A stretch of 21,219 bases of DNA, taken from IMG/VR virus record IMGVR_UViG_3300027777_000181, positions 1-21,219 of that record. One strand, given 5' to 3'. This DNA comes from a virus. The translations under genes were made by a program, and so were the position numbers. The notes beneath the pieces are model-generated. The model saw only the letters and a list, made by a program, of their open reading frames with translations, was not told the origin of the DNA and searched no databases. This document shows positions 9,178-15,766 of this stretch, piece after piece (the stretch's first letter is position 1; the number at the start of each line of letters is the position of its first letter).

Positions 9178-10926
9178 TTATGCTGCGCCGCCGATTGATG
9201 CGAGCAATGATGCGATATCTGGTTTGCCTTGTGGACCGCCAGCAGCAGGGGCTGCACCGCCAGGTTGTTCCATACTTGGCTGCGAGGCAGAGGCGGGAGC
9301 CATACCTGCTACTGGAGGCTGAGGCTGCATCGCTGCTGTCTCAGGCTGTGCTTCAGGCGTAAACGCCTTTTCCACAACACTTTCAATACTCATTCCCTTT
9401 TGGCGGCCTTTAATCATTTCCGCAAAGGAGCCGAGAATCTTAGAAGGGTCTTGACCTTGTGCAACCATCTGTGGGATTGCAAGAGCTGTCTGCCCGATTG
9501 CAGCCCGTAGTGCATCGCGCATCTCTTCAATATCAACTTTCTGTTCTTCCTGACCGACGTTAATTTCGATTGGAAGTTCACGACGTACGTAGTCGCGTGA
9601 AACAAGTTTATCTGAACGCATCTGTAGCAAGGCTACTGTTGCATTGTTTGGATTCATACCAGACATAATGCCGTAACGGACATCTACTGTGTAGTCACCG
9701 TTGATTGCCTTAGCTGGGCTGTACTTAATTACATACGGTGTGCCATCATCAACGCCACGAATCTCTTTAACCCTGTGATCAAATATCTTTTCATCAGTCT
9801 TAAAGCAAAGACCAATAAGTTCAACAAACATACGAGCAAAGTGTGACTGTGCTGCCTTGATTTGTGTATCAAAGCCAGCTTGTAGGGCTTGAACACCACG
9901 ACCTGTAACGATAGATGCGTCTGAGTTACCGCCACGTGTCTCTGGGTAGCGAGCACCTGTACGAAGTTCACGTTCTAGGACACCTGATTCACCGAATACA
10001 CCGGCTGGAAGTTCAAGCGGAACGCGACGAATACCCTGTGGGTTAGCAGAACGCATAATAGAATCTGGTCCGAGAGCAAGTTCTTGCACATCTTGTGGAA
10101 TAGCAATAGGTGCTTGGATAGATTTCTCTGCTGCTTGAATCTGTAAGACTGCAAAGCGAGCACGAGCAAGCTGTACGCCTAGTACATCATCGTATTGACC
10201 GCGTGCTTCACCATCAATAGATGGGCGCATAGCCACACGGACCATACATTCACCGATTGGGTTAGGTGTATTAGATAGAACTAAGTCTTTGCGCTCAGGT
10301 AAGTAGATAAGGTCTTGGTCTTTATCGTGGTAACGGACCAAAGATAGATAAGGAGAACCTGGTGTGTACTGGTTTCGTCCAACGATATCGTTGTAGAACT
10401 CAGGGTACATAGATGCCAAGGTCTGTGCATCCATACCCACAATCTGGGTAAGAGATAAACAACGACCAAATCGGTCAATCTCAGGGTAAGAACCAAACGG
10501 ATTGATTAACTTAATGATTGGGTTGTCGTTCTCGTAATCGAGTTCAACGCGACCAATAAGCATTCCGTAGGTGTTAAACCAATCAGCGCCGGTATACATC
10601 TGTACGCCTAGTTCTGATCTGTCTACATAGAAGTTTGCAATTCGACCACGTAGGTCTGCAGCCTTGCGGGCTGTATCAGAGACAGTATTAGATGCTGAAC
10701 AGTTAAATGAAGGTAGCGGAGCCATAGATTCCGCAAGGTCGCGTGCGGCAACGTCAATGATGTTAGCAACGAGTGGCTTTGGGTACTCATCAGAAAACAT
10801 AGATGGGTATACCTTTGAGATATCCCCTTGACGTACCGAAAGGACGTCACGCATACGACCATCACGCGCTGCGTATTTGGTCTGTAAGCGAGATACCTTG
10901 GCGGTAACCTCTTTAATTGTTAGCAT
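9178..10926 (-). CDS. Portal protein
   Basis: A 582-residue protein that should form the dodecameric ring through which DNA enters and leaves the head. It follows the terminase and a 60-aa gene. Portal-like features are the N-terminal helical region, the central WFNTYGMLIGRVELDYENDN then NPFGSYPEIDRFGR (about residues 115-155), a long helical stem region (about 255-380) and a Pro/Gln/Ala-rich tail after about residue 525. Length is usual for podovirus- and siphovirus-type portals. The ATG at 10926 is well placed, but the AGGATTACA before it is only a moderate ribosome site. Family inference is by context and motif feel; confidence is high because the terminase precedes it. Confidence 0.82.
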   Translation of the reverse strand: MLTIKEVTAKVSRLQTKYAARDGRMRDVLSVRQGDISKVYPSMFSDEYPKPLVANIIDVAARDLAESMAPLPSFNCSASNTVSDTARKAADLRGRIANFYVDRSELGVQMYTGADWFNTYGMLIGRVELDYENDNPIIKLINPFGSYPEIDRFGRCLSLTQIVGMDAQTLASMYPEFYNDIVGRNQYTPGSPYLSLVRYHDKDQDLIYLPERKDLVLSNTPNPIGECMVRVAMRPSIDGEARGQYDDVLGVQLARARFAVLQIQAAEKSIQAPIAIPQDVQELALGPDSIMRSANPQGIRRVPLELPAGVFGESGVLERELRTGARYPETRGGNSDASIVTGRGVQALQAGFDTQIKAAQSHFARMFVELIGLCFKTDEKIFDHRVKEIRGVDDGTPYVIKYSPAKAINGDYTVDVRYGIMSGMNPNNATVALLQMRSDKLVSRDYVRRELPIEINVGQEEQKVDIEEMRDALRAAIGQTALAIPQMVAQGQDPSKILGSFAEMIKGRQKGMSIESVVEKAFTPEAQPETAAMQPQPPVAGMAPASASQPSMEQPGGAAPAAGGPQGKPDIASLLASIGGAA

Positions 10927-10935
10927 TGTAATCCT

Positions 10936-11118
10936 TTAGTAAGTAAGTCCGTTGACCTTAGTTGGCCATTCGACCTTATCTGTTGCAAGTGCTTGTGCCT
11001 TGCCTGCTGAATACTTAGCGTCTACTTCTGGGTTTATCTGAGGTGTAGTTACTGCACCCTTGTCAATGTATTCTTCTTCACCTTCTGCGTTGGTCATCCA
11101 ACTTGGTGTTAATGCCAT
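10936..11118 (-). CDS. 60-aa protein between terminase and portal
   Basis: A 60-residue protein, acidic in the middle (NAEGEEEYIDKG) with hydrophilic ends and no membrane segment. AGGAGAT lies 5 bases before the ATG, so translation is well supported. It lies 9 bases after the terminase stop and 9 bases before the portal start. Small acidic proteins at this place can be head-completion or neck proteins or translation-linking peptides. I recognise no family. Confidence 0.6.
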   Translation of the reverse strand: MALTPSWMTNAEGEEEYIDKGAVTTPQINPEVDAKYSAGKAQALATDKVEWPTKVNGLTY

Positions 11119-11127
11119 TTTTATCTC

Positions 11128-12987
11128 CTATACGAATGTTGTCTTCTGAGCTGCAAGCGCCTCATCAATGTTGATGACAACGCGTTTTCCCAGCTCTGCA
11201 CGAGATAGGAAAGGGTTTTTAAGGTGGTGCGTGGCGTACTGTCCGTAGTTGAGCATCTCTCTTGCTCTAATCTCACAGAACCAGAGAGCCATTACGATAT
11301 CGGTCTTACCCTTAGTAGTAGGAGTCCAGGTAATCAACTGCTCTACTAGGGCTTTAATGTTCTCTGTCTGATCACTAGGTAGGTGTATCAGGTTATCTCT
11401 ATGGTGTTTGCCATCTTGCTGCTTGGTACCAAATAAGGTAGCCATAGATGCAACACCGAATCCGGTATCCCACTTGTTGGAACCGGTATGGTGCTCACGC
11501 AATACCACGCCACGTCCTGCAAGGAACTGGCGGATACCTTCGTCCTGAGTCAAGAAGGCCTGAAAAGCGTTCTTCTCAATAATCCACTCGGACGGGCTGT
11601 ATAGCTGAGTCCAGTTAATAATGATGTCACGAATCTGTTGCGGTGACGGACGCGTAATTTTCATAACGTCTACGATGTAGCGCTTACTAGTAGATCTATC
11701 AATGGCGTAACAGACTGCAGCGGTATCTCCTACAATCGCTGGGTCCATACCACAGATAAAATTGAAGCCACTTAAATCTTTGGGATGACCTGGGTGTCCC
11801 ATCTCCAGACGTCCTGCTTTACGCATACCATCCATAGAACCACGAACACATACTGGGTCGAATGCAGCGTTCTCGGACACATCCTGTTGCTGGTAGACCA
11901 AAGCCCACGTACTCGCATCCATAGCCTGACGCTCGTTGTAAAGATTGCGTCCAGACCATCTAGGGTAGAGACCGTTCTCGTCCTTATCGGCTTCTTCCTG
12001 TCCATCAAATGGAGCATCGGATGCGGGCCATAAGGTAACCCACTTGTCGGGGTCCTCATTTATTTCTAATAGTGCTGGCATCGCAAGATACTTCCAAGGA
12101 ACAAGACCACCTGGGTATCTATCCTCTTGGCGTAGCTCGCGGTACAAATCTACCGAGGCTACACGCGTTCCGATGACTACAAGTTTACCTGTAGGGTTAA
12201 GACGAGATCGTACATCCTGGGTTAGCCAGCGTATCTGCTTCTCAAACTCATTTGCGTTCTTAAGCGTTACCGCATCGTCTACGATAATCATATCGGCACG
12301 TTTGCCGTAAATCTGACCGCCGATACCGACGGCTTCAATGTTCGGGTCTTTTTCAGATGACTCACGGAGTTCATCACCGAAGGTGACGCGGGTTGCCTGC
12401 CAGGAGGCTGTCTTAGAGTTAAACCCTACACCAGCAGCATAAGCACTTTGAAGGTCTGCATACATAGGATGCGTTAGTCTTTGCTTGATGGCGTAGAGAA
12501 AGTCTGCAGCTAACTGCTGCGTCTGGGATACAATCAGAACTCGGAAGTTTGGGTTCTGGGCTACTTTCCACGTCACATAGTCTACGGTGACCGTAATGGA
12601 CTTGGCGTGGTTGGGCGGAATGTTAATCAGGACGCGGTTACTAGCCAGCCCTGGTTCAAACTTCATACTCGGATGAAGCCAGCTAGGTTCTCTGCCTTCA
12701 ATCACGTCAATCAGGTTTACCTGATGGGGGAAGGTCTGGCTATGCAAGAACTTCTTGCGGAACTCCACGAAGTCAATATCGTGAACGTCGCCGGAGGCAA
12801 AGGCCTTGTCCTTTAGACCAAGGCGGGTTCGATCTACCTTATCTGCAAAAACTTTATCGGTGCGGCGGTAGTACTCGTACGTCTTCATTGACTTGCCAGC
12901 CGAACTGCAAGCGGCGTCAATGGTCATACCTTCTGCTACACAGCCGAGAATAATTCTCTTGGCTATATCTGCTGAGTTCTCTGCCAC
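11128..12987 (-). CDS. terL: Terminase large subunit with an N-terminal TerS-like helix-turn-helix
   Basis: A 619-residue packaging motor and nuclease. The Walker A-like motif is IPPNHAKS (123-130), Walker B is MIIVDD (233-238), and a coupling-type motif VIGTRV is at 271-276. The RNase H-like nuclease residues are D415 (CGMDPA), E471 (IIEKNAF) and D563 (KTDIVMALW). The first 60 residues resemble a helix-turn-helix of terminase small subunits: an IAKRIILGCVAEGMTIDAAC helix pair, then SSAGKSMKTYEYYR and FADKVDRTR. No separate small-subunit gene is seen in the window. The start is GTG, with AGGGAG 7 bases upstream. Other TerL proteins may have an extra N-terminal helical region, so the fusion idea needs structure modelling. 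The TerL assignment itself is secure. Confidence 0.93.
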   Translation of the reverse strand: MAENSADIAKRIILGCVAEGMTIDAACSSAGKSMKTYEYYRRTDKVFADKVDRTRLGLKDKAFASGDVHDIDFVEFRKKFLHSQTFPHQVNLIDVIEGREPSWLHPSMKFEPGLASNRVLINIPPNHAKSITVTVDYVTWKVAQNPNFRVLIVSQTQQLAADFLYAIKQRLTHPMYADLQSAYAAGVGFNSKTASWQATRVTFGDELRESSEKDPNIEAVGIGGQIYGKRADMIIVDDAVTLKNANEFEKQIRWLTQDVRSRLNPTGKLVVIGTRVASVDLYRELRQEDRYPGGLVPWKYLAMPALLEINEDPDKWVTLWPASDAPFDGQEEADKDENGLYPRWSGRNLYNERQAMDASTWALVYQQQDVSENAAFDPVCVRGSMDGMRKAGRLEMGHPGHPKDLSGFNFICGMDPAIVGDTAAVCYAIDRSTSKRYIVDVMKITRPSPQQIRDIIINWTQLYSPSEWIIEKNAFQAFLTQDEGIRQFLAGRGVVLREHHTGSNKWDTGFGVASMATLFGTKQQDGKHHRDNLIHLPSDQTENIKALVEQLITWTPTTKGKTDIVMALWFCEIRAREMLNYGQYATHHLKNPFLSRAELGKRVVINIDEALAAQKTTFV

Positions 12988-13010
12988 GTAGCGCTCCCTA
13001 AAAAATGTAG

Positions 13011-13052
13011 GCCCAAGCGATTTAGTCGCGTGACTAGGGATCTCTCTTGGGC
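13011..13052 (-). other. Nested hairpin in the terminase leader
   Basis: GCCCAAG and CTTGGGC form a 7-bp outer stem. Inside is TAGTC-GCGT-GACTA (13023-13036), a 5-bp stem with a 4-base loop. It lies 24 bases upstream of the terminase GTG, so it would be in the 5' leader of the late message. It may be a translational control structure or part of a packaging site. No T-run follows it. Confidence 0.4.
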
Positions 13053-13086
13053 TTCTAAAAATCGGCTGACGTGGTGACGTCTGCTA

Positions 13087-13105
13087 GGTGAATTTGTAAT
13101 TCACC
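13087..13105. other. Perfect 19-base inverted repeat, possible operator
   Basis: GGTGAATT-TGT-AATTCACC has 8-bp arms around a 3-base centre. A related short hairpin, GACGT-GGTG-ACGTC, lies 6 bases away at 13068-13081. Both are about 80-120 bases upstream of the terminase. The symmetry is right for a repressor or sigma-factor-linked operator, or for a small stem-loop in the leader. The protein that might bind is unknown. Confidence 0.4.
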
Positions 13106-13145
13106 CGCCGTGATTGGATTTCATTTATACTAGGGAAGTTGAGTT

Positions 13146-13178
13146 TTTATACTGGGCAGATTGTCTCATATAATGAGA
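13146..13178 (+). promoter_or_regulatory. Candidate plus-strand promoter with an overlapping inverted repeat
   Basis: A perfect TATAAT at 13169-13174 lies 17 bases after TTTATA (13146-13151), a weak but plausible -35 hexamer. The -10 lies inside TCTCAT-ATA-ATGAGA (13164-13178), a 6-bp inverted repeat that could be an operator. If used, the transcript would start near 13182, about 760 bases before the first plus-strand gene, so it would have a long leader or produce a small RNA. The -35 fit is moderate and no experimental support exists. Confidence 0.3.
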
Positions 13179-13230
13179 TACTAGTGATCTACATTTAGAT
13201 AGACCTATCCCATAGTTTAGCGGTACAGCT

Positions 13231-13273
13231 CGCTTCGCCCTAGGGGGCTACGCGTAGGGTTTCACCCGAAGCG
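13231..13273. other. Long hairpin in the hub, possible structured RNA or cruciform
   Basis: CGCTTCG pairs with CGAAGCG (7 bp), and directly inside it CCCTA pairs with TAGGG (5 bp) with a 12-base loop; a short unpaired bulge lies on the 3' side. Two palindromes are contained, CCCTAGGG (13238-13245) and CTACGCGTAG (13248-13257). The structure lies between the promoter candidate and the A/T-rich part. It may be an RNA element in an early leader or a DNA cruciform at an origin or packaging site. Confidence 0.35.
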
Positions 13274-13515
13274 TACGGGTCGTAAATCGGACCACTTCCC
13301 CGCTTTACTCCCCTACTATATATAAGGCGCGAAAAATAACGTCGTTCGCGTATTTGCTTCTGTGATTTAGAACACAATACTATAACCGCAGGTCAGAAGC
13401 TATATTGATCCGTTTGACTTTAGCAAATATTTCTTTTTGGGGAGTATATATACCCGCGCCCTGTTTTTTTAACACAGGGGGTCGCCGTCTGCGCCGCGCC
13501 CGACCGCGTTGTCAG

Positions 13516-13560
13516 CCGTCCACAGTACTGTCCACAGGCTGTGGATAAGGTTGTGGATAA
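13516..13560. promoter_or_regulatory. Four DnaA-box-like sites at a 12-base pitch with dyad symmetry (origin candidate)
   Basis: Four 9-mers begin at 13516, 13528, 13540 and 13552, exactly 12 bases apart. The first two read CCGTCCACA and CTGTCCACA on the plus strand (7/9 and 8/9 matches to the actinobacterial box TTGTCCACA). The last two read TGTGGATAA, the exact reverse complement of the consensus TTATCCACA. The array is symmetric about position 13538, where TCCACAG-G-CTGTGGA is a perfect inverted repeat. An A/T-rich segment lies about 70-200 bases to the left. DnaA boxes open replication origins in bacteria, and phages can use host DnaA. The sites are directly visible; origin function is inferred. 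Confidence 0.65.
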
Positions 13561-13722
13561 CTTTTGCAGAAAATTGCGGGGCGGACTAGATAGCTGGCAC
13601 TTATACCCTATAGATATTGCAGACATAAACGGCAGCTCTTGCCAGCTGCAACCCCTTAGATATAAGGCAGCAATATGTAAAGGCAGGGCGATAAGGAATC
13701 GGTACTAGATAGACCGCAGATG

Positions 13723-13776
13723 CCAGGCCTGGATAGATAGCTCCATCTCATTACCTGCAGCAGCTGCCAGGCCTGG
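13723..13776. repeat. Two copies of the palindrome CCAGGCCTGG
   Basis: Identical 10-base palindromes lie at 13723-13732 and 13767-13776, 44 bases apart. Each joins a CCAGG to a CCTGG, both CCWGG pentamers, and they begin a tract unusually rich in CCWGG that runs to about 16440. They sit between the DnaA-like array and the first early gene and could be binding or methylation sites. Confidence 0.6.
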
Positions 13777-13942
13777 CCGCCTTGTATCCCTGGCAACCCT
13801 GGCCGCTGCCCTGCCCGCCCTCGATTCTCGATCCACAGCGCCAGGCTCGAATAGCTGCCTTTCAATAGTTGCATACGGTAGAGAGCCGTACTATCATTAA
13901 GGCAGCGGGACAAGCTCGCAAGCTATGAAAAGAGGATCATAA

Positions 13943-14281
13943 ATGTCTAATAACATCGAGATGAAAGAATTCGATGCACCGTTAAATAAGAATCGGCACG
14001 ATATTAAAAGCGTGCAGGCGCTTATCGAATCAACCGCACCCGCAGGCTCTTGCGTTACCTGGAACTATCCAGGCTATACATCGATAGTGTTAAGTAATGG
14101 CGTAGAGATTGCATTCGGTGATTCCCTCGATGATGAATCGGGTTATACCTGGAATTCATATGATGCAGACGGCGCTTGCAATAATTGCGGATACTTTTCG
14201 GAGCCTGCAACTATTGAAGAGATACCTAATAAATTATGGCAGCAAGCCGCTGCCCTATTACCTGGAAAAGAGGATAAATAA
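13943..14281 (+). CDS. First early gene, 112-aa protein of unknown function
   Basis: A 112-residue acidic protein and the first gene of the plus-strand block. It has VTWNYPGYTSIVLSNGVEIA (about 38-57), suggesting a small beta-sheet domain, an ACNNCGYF motif (one CxxC pair at 79-82) and a helical end. No zinc partner pair is seen. The ATG has GAAAAGAGGATCATAA upstream; closely similar text precedes the genes at 14282 and 14882. Its last codons (GKEDK, then TAA) form the GGAAAAGAGGATAAA that serves as ribosome site for the next gene. I do not recognise the family. Confidence 0.65.
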   Translation: MSNNIEMKEFDAPLNKNRHDIKSVQALIESTAPAGSCVTWNYPGYTSIVLSNGVEIAFGDSLDDESGYTWNSYDADGACNNCGYFSEPATIEEIPNKLWQQAAALLPGKEDK

Positions 14282-14671
14282 ATGAGAGCACTAGATGTAC
14301 AGGTTAAAGGGCTGCGCGGTAAAGCCTTAAAAGAATTCGAGCGAAAAGAATCCATCAAGAGATTGCGTAAGCTCTTTATAGGTGATGAATCTCCCGTAAT
14401 TCATACCATCAACCGCCACACATCATCGAGCGGCTTAACGCGAGATATATCTTTGCTCTATATCAAAGGCGGCGCTATTCATAACATCACTTACAGCGCA
14501 GCTCTTGCCTTAGAGTGGCCGTTATCGGAAAAGAGCGGCAATCGTGCCATAAGAGTAAGCGGCGTCGGGATGGATATGGGTTTCCATACCGTTTACACAC
14601 TTTCCAGGGTGCTCTATCGAGACATCCAGGGCACCGATGCAGGCTATTGCTTAAAGCAAGAGTGGTTATAA
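14282..14671 (+). CDS. Conserved phage protein with GMDMGFHTVYTLSRVL motif
   Basis: A 129-residue protein. From memory, small phage proteins of unknown function share its pattern: INRHTSSSGLTRDISL (43-58), HNITYSAALALEW (67-79), then RVSGVGMDMGFHTVYTLSRV (91-110) and DAGYCLKQEW at the end. The N-terminal 35 residues are basic and helical. It starts directly after the previous stop (TAA then ATG) with AAAAGAGGATAAATAA as its ribosome site. Its own TAA is followed at once by the ATG of the membrane protein, with no intergenic base. The family is widespread in phages but its function is not known to me. Confidence 0.7.
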   Translation: MRALDVQVKGLRGKALKEFERKESIKRLRKLFIGDESPVIHTINRHTSSSGLTRDISLLYIKGGAIHNITYSAALALEWPLSEKSGNRAIRVSGVGMDMGFHTVYTLSRVLYRDIQGTDAGYCLKQEWL

Positions 14672-14803
14672 ATGGATGCCGTTATGTATCTTTTATCGGT
14701 GCTCTTGTCCCTGGCAGCGTGGATTGCTATTGCCTGGATAGCCTGGCAGGGCGTGGAGCTTGTCTATCGAATCTATTGCAAGCTGCGGGGCATCAAGTAT
14801 TAG
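14672..14803 (+). CDS. 43-aa single-span membrane protein
   Basis: This short gene encodes MDAVMYLLSVLLSLAAWIAI followed by AWIAWQGVELVYRIYCKLRG and a short end. Residues 4-30 are a clear Trp/Ala/Leu/Ile-rich transmembrane segment with a basic C-terminal tail, so the tail should face the cytoplasm (N-out, C-in). It begins in the base after the preceding stop, so translation is probably coupled; no strong ribosome site was found. It lies 78 bases before the clamp-like gene. Possible roles are a small holin-like or membrane anchor or superinfection-exclusion protein; none can be chosen from the sequence. Confidence 0.55.
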   Translation: MDAVMYLLSVLLSLAAWIAIAWIAWQGVELVYRIYCKLRGIKY

Positions 14804-14814
14804 AGGCGTACTAT

Positions 14815-14838
14815 CGCGCACCGCTTAGGCGGTGCGCG
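14815..14838 (+). terminator. Strong 10-bp hairpin between the membrane-protein gene and the clamp-like gene
   Basis: CGCGCACCGC and GCGGTGCGCG form a perfect 10-bp stem with the loop TTAG. It is followed by a second hairpin, TCTGCA-ACTA-TGCAGA (14843-14858), and then the ribosome site of the clamp-like gene. No T-run follows, so a plain intrinsic terminator is doubtful. It may act as an attenuator, RNA-processing site or mRNA stabiliser. Confidence 0.45.
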
Positions 14839-14881
14839 GTGGTCTGCAACTATGCAGAATCTATGAAAAGAGGATAAGAAT

Positions 14882-15493
14882 ATGGAAACTATGCAATCAA
14901 CCGATACGGCCAGCGCTACCGCGCAGCTAGGCGACATCCTGGAGCTATTGGAGGGCGTCTCGACGCACGCGGATAAGCGCAAAGATTACCTGCCGGTGCT
15001 TAACGCGGTGCGAATCTATAGCGAGGGCGGCCATCTATTCGCAGCTGCAACCGATAGATACCGCCTAATAAGCGGGCGAATCGAGGCCGATACGATTCTC
15101 GATCTTGAAAAGGGGCTTGTGCCCCTGGCCGATATCAAGCGAATCACCGCACTATTAAAAGGTGAGGGCGCCCGTATGGATAGTCTGCCCGTTACCTTTT
15201 CCCGTGTTGCGAATATGCTCACCGTATCGGTGCGCGGTAATGCCGTCACCGTCGAGCTATTAGCGGGGAATTTTCCCCCTATCGGATATCTATTAAAAGA
15301 TGAATTCCAGGTGCATCCCCTGGAGATGGTAACTATTAACCCCGCATTTATGGCCGATTACGCAAAGATTGCGGGTAAAGGTGAGCCTGTATCGGTTACT
15401 TTTACGGGCGCAGGTAAGCCGTTGCGCATCGCCATCGCAGGCAACCGCGTATCCTGGCGGGCGCTCTTGATGCCTATGCGCGATAAGCGATAA
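14882..15493 (+). CDS. Truncated beta sliding-clamp-like protein (about one and a half domains)
   Basis: A 203-residue relative of the bacterial DNA polymerase III beta clamp (DnaN), which is normally about 370 residues in three domains. Residues about 16-140 align by eye with domain 2: LPVLNAVRIYSEGGHLFAAA, then ATDRYRL (56-62) and LLAGNFPPIGYLL (126-138). Residues 148-200 align with the second half of domain 3: TINPAFMADY and ALLMPMR. Domain 1 and the first half of domain 3 are absent. These are the parts that form the dimer interface. Residues equivalent to the clamp-binding-peptide pocket remain (T57, R61, L62, P132, N153, M197, R200). It has a GAAAAGAGGATAAGAAT leader and is followed by two hairpins. 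It may be a minimal clamp or a decoy that binds clamp-binding peptides; a mis-trimmed start is unlikely because the reading frame has a good ribosome site. Confidence 0.75.
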   Translation: METMQSTDTASATAQLGDILELLEGVSTHADKRKDYLPVLNAVRIYSEGGHLFAAATDRYRLISGRIEADTILDLEKGLVPLADIKRITALLKGEGARMDSLPVTFSRVANMLTVSVRGNAVTVELLAGNFPPIGYLLKDEFQVHPLEMVTINPAFMADYAKIAGKGEPVSVTFTGAGKPLRIAIAGNRVSWRALLMPMRDKR

Positions 15494-15519
15494 GCCCTAA
15501 TCGGTGCGTTATCTATCCT

Positions 15520-15540
15520 CCCCTGGCCTGGCGCCAGGGG
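15520..15540 (+). terminator. Hairpin 3' of the clamp-like gene
   Basis: CCCCTGGC and GCCAGGGG form a perfect 8-bp stem with loop CTGGC, 26 bases after the clamp-like stop. It is directly followed by another hairpin at 15548-15563. No T-run follows either stem. The pair probably reduces read-through or protects the message end. Confidence 0.45.
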
Positions 15541-15547
15541 CGGGTGG

Positions 15548-15563
15548 AGGGCGGCACCGCCCT
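15548..15563 (+). terminator. Second hairpin 3' of the clamp-like gene
   Basis: AGGGCGG-CA-CCGCCCT is a 7-bp stem (6 bp with a 4-base loop is more likely sterically). With the preceding stem it makes a tandem hairpin between the clamp-like gene and the 56-aa gene at 15596. Confidence 0.42.
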
Positions 15564-15595
15564 AAGCTAACGGAAAAGAGAGAAATAAGGAGAAT

Positions 15596-15766
15596 ATGAA
15601 AGTACAAGAGAGCAAAGTAATAAATGGCGCGCGATTGCATAAGAATAGTAAAGGCTTATGGGTAAATGATGAAGGATCGAGCGGTTACCATACGCGCCTA
15701 ACGGGAGCCTGGATATGTTATGCCTGCGGGCATCTTTGCGATTGCGGAGAGGGAGAGGGCGAATGA
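15596..15766 (+). CDS. 56-aa Cys-rich microprotein, likely zinc ribbon
   Basis: A 56-residue protein with a CYACGHLCDC motif (C41, C44, C48, C50, H46) that could bind one zinc ion. The first part is basic and polar, with NSKGLWVNDEGSSGYHTRL, and may be a small beta domain. AAGGAG lies 4 bases before the ATG. The last codons are GGA GAG GGA GAG GGC GAA, then TGA; they give the tail GEGEGE and also form the purine-rich ribosome site for the next gene, whose ATG overlaps this TGA (ATGA). Confidence 0.6.
   Translation: MKVQESKVINGARLHKNSKGLWVNDEGSSGYHTRLTGAWICYACGHLCDCGEGEGE

Larger units (their letters stand above)
12988..13942. other. 955-base gene-free regulatory and replication hub
   Basis: This gap separates the minus-strand late operon from the plus-strand early operon. 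ORFs in it (such as 13420-13626 and 13656-13913 on the minus strand) have no ribosome site or sensible composition and are not called. It holds nested hairpins near the terminase start (13011-13105), a TATAAT with an overlapping inverted repeat (13146-13178), a long hairpin (13231-13273), an A/T-rich stretch with TATATATA (about 13310-13450), a DnaA-box-like array (13516-13560) and a G/C-rich part with two CCAGGCCTGG palindromes (13723-13776). The most likely roles are divergent promoters, a replication origin and possibly a packaging site. No tRNA or CRISPR was seen. Confidence 0.65.

Noticed and set aside
9129-9510. Plus-strand ORFs opposite the portal tail
   Set aside because: Antisense shadows of a Pro/Ala/Gln-rich coding segment with no ribosome sites.
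13420-13626. Minus-strand 68-aa ORF in the hub
   Set aside because: No ribosome site, Cys/Ser/Thr-rich shadow-like composition, and it runs through the DnaA-like array.
13862-13900. TTGCAT followed by TACTAT as a promoter for the 13943 gene
   Set aside because: The spacer is only 14 bases and both hexamers are weak.
13656-13913. Minus-strand 85-aa ORF in the hub
   Set aside because: It needs a TTG start, lacks a ribosome site and covers the CCAGGCCTGG palindromes; composition is not protein-like.
12988-13942. tRNA gene or CRISPR array in the hub
   Set aside because: No cloverleaf with TTC-type arm or acceptor pairing, and no regularly spaced direct repeats with unique spacers.
14515-14877. 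Plus-strand 120-aa ORF overlapping the conserved 129-aa gene and membrane-protein gene
   Set aside because: Arg/Cys-rich shadow; the overlapping frames have better starts and recognisable motifs, and it runs through the 14815 hairpin.
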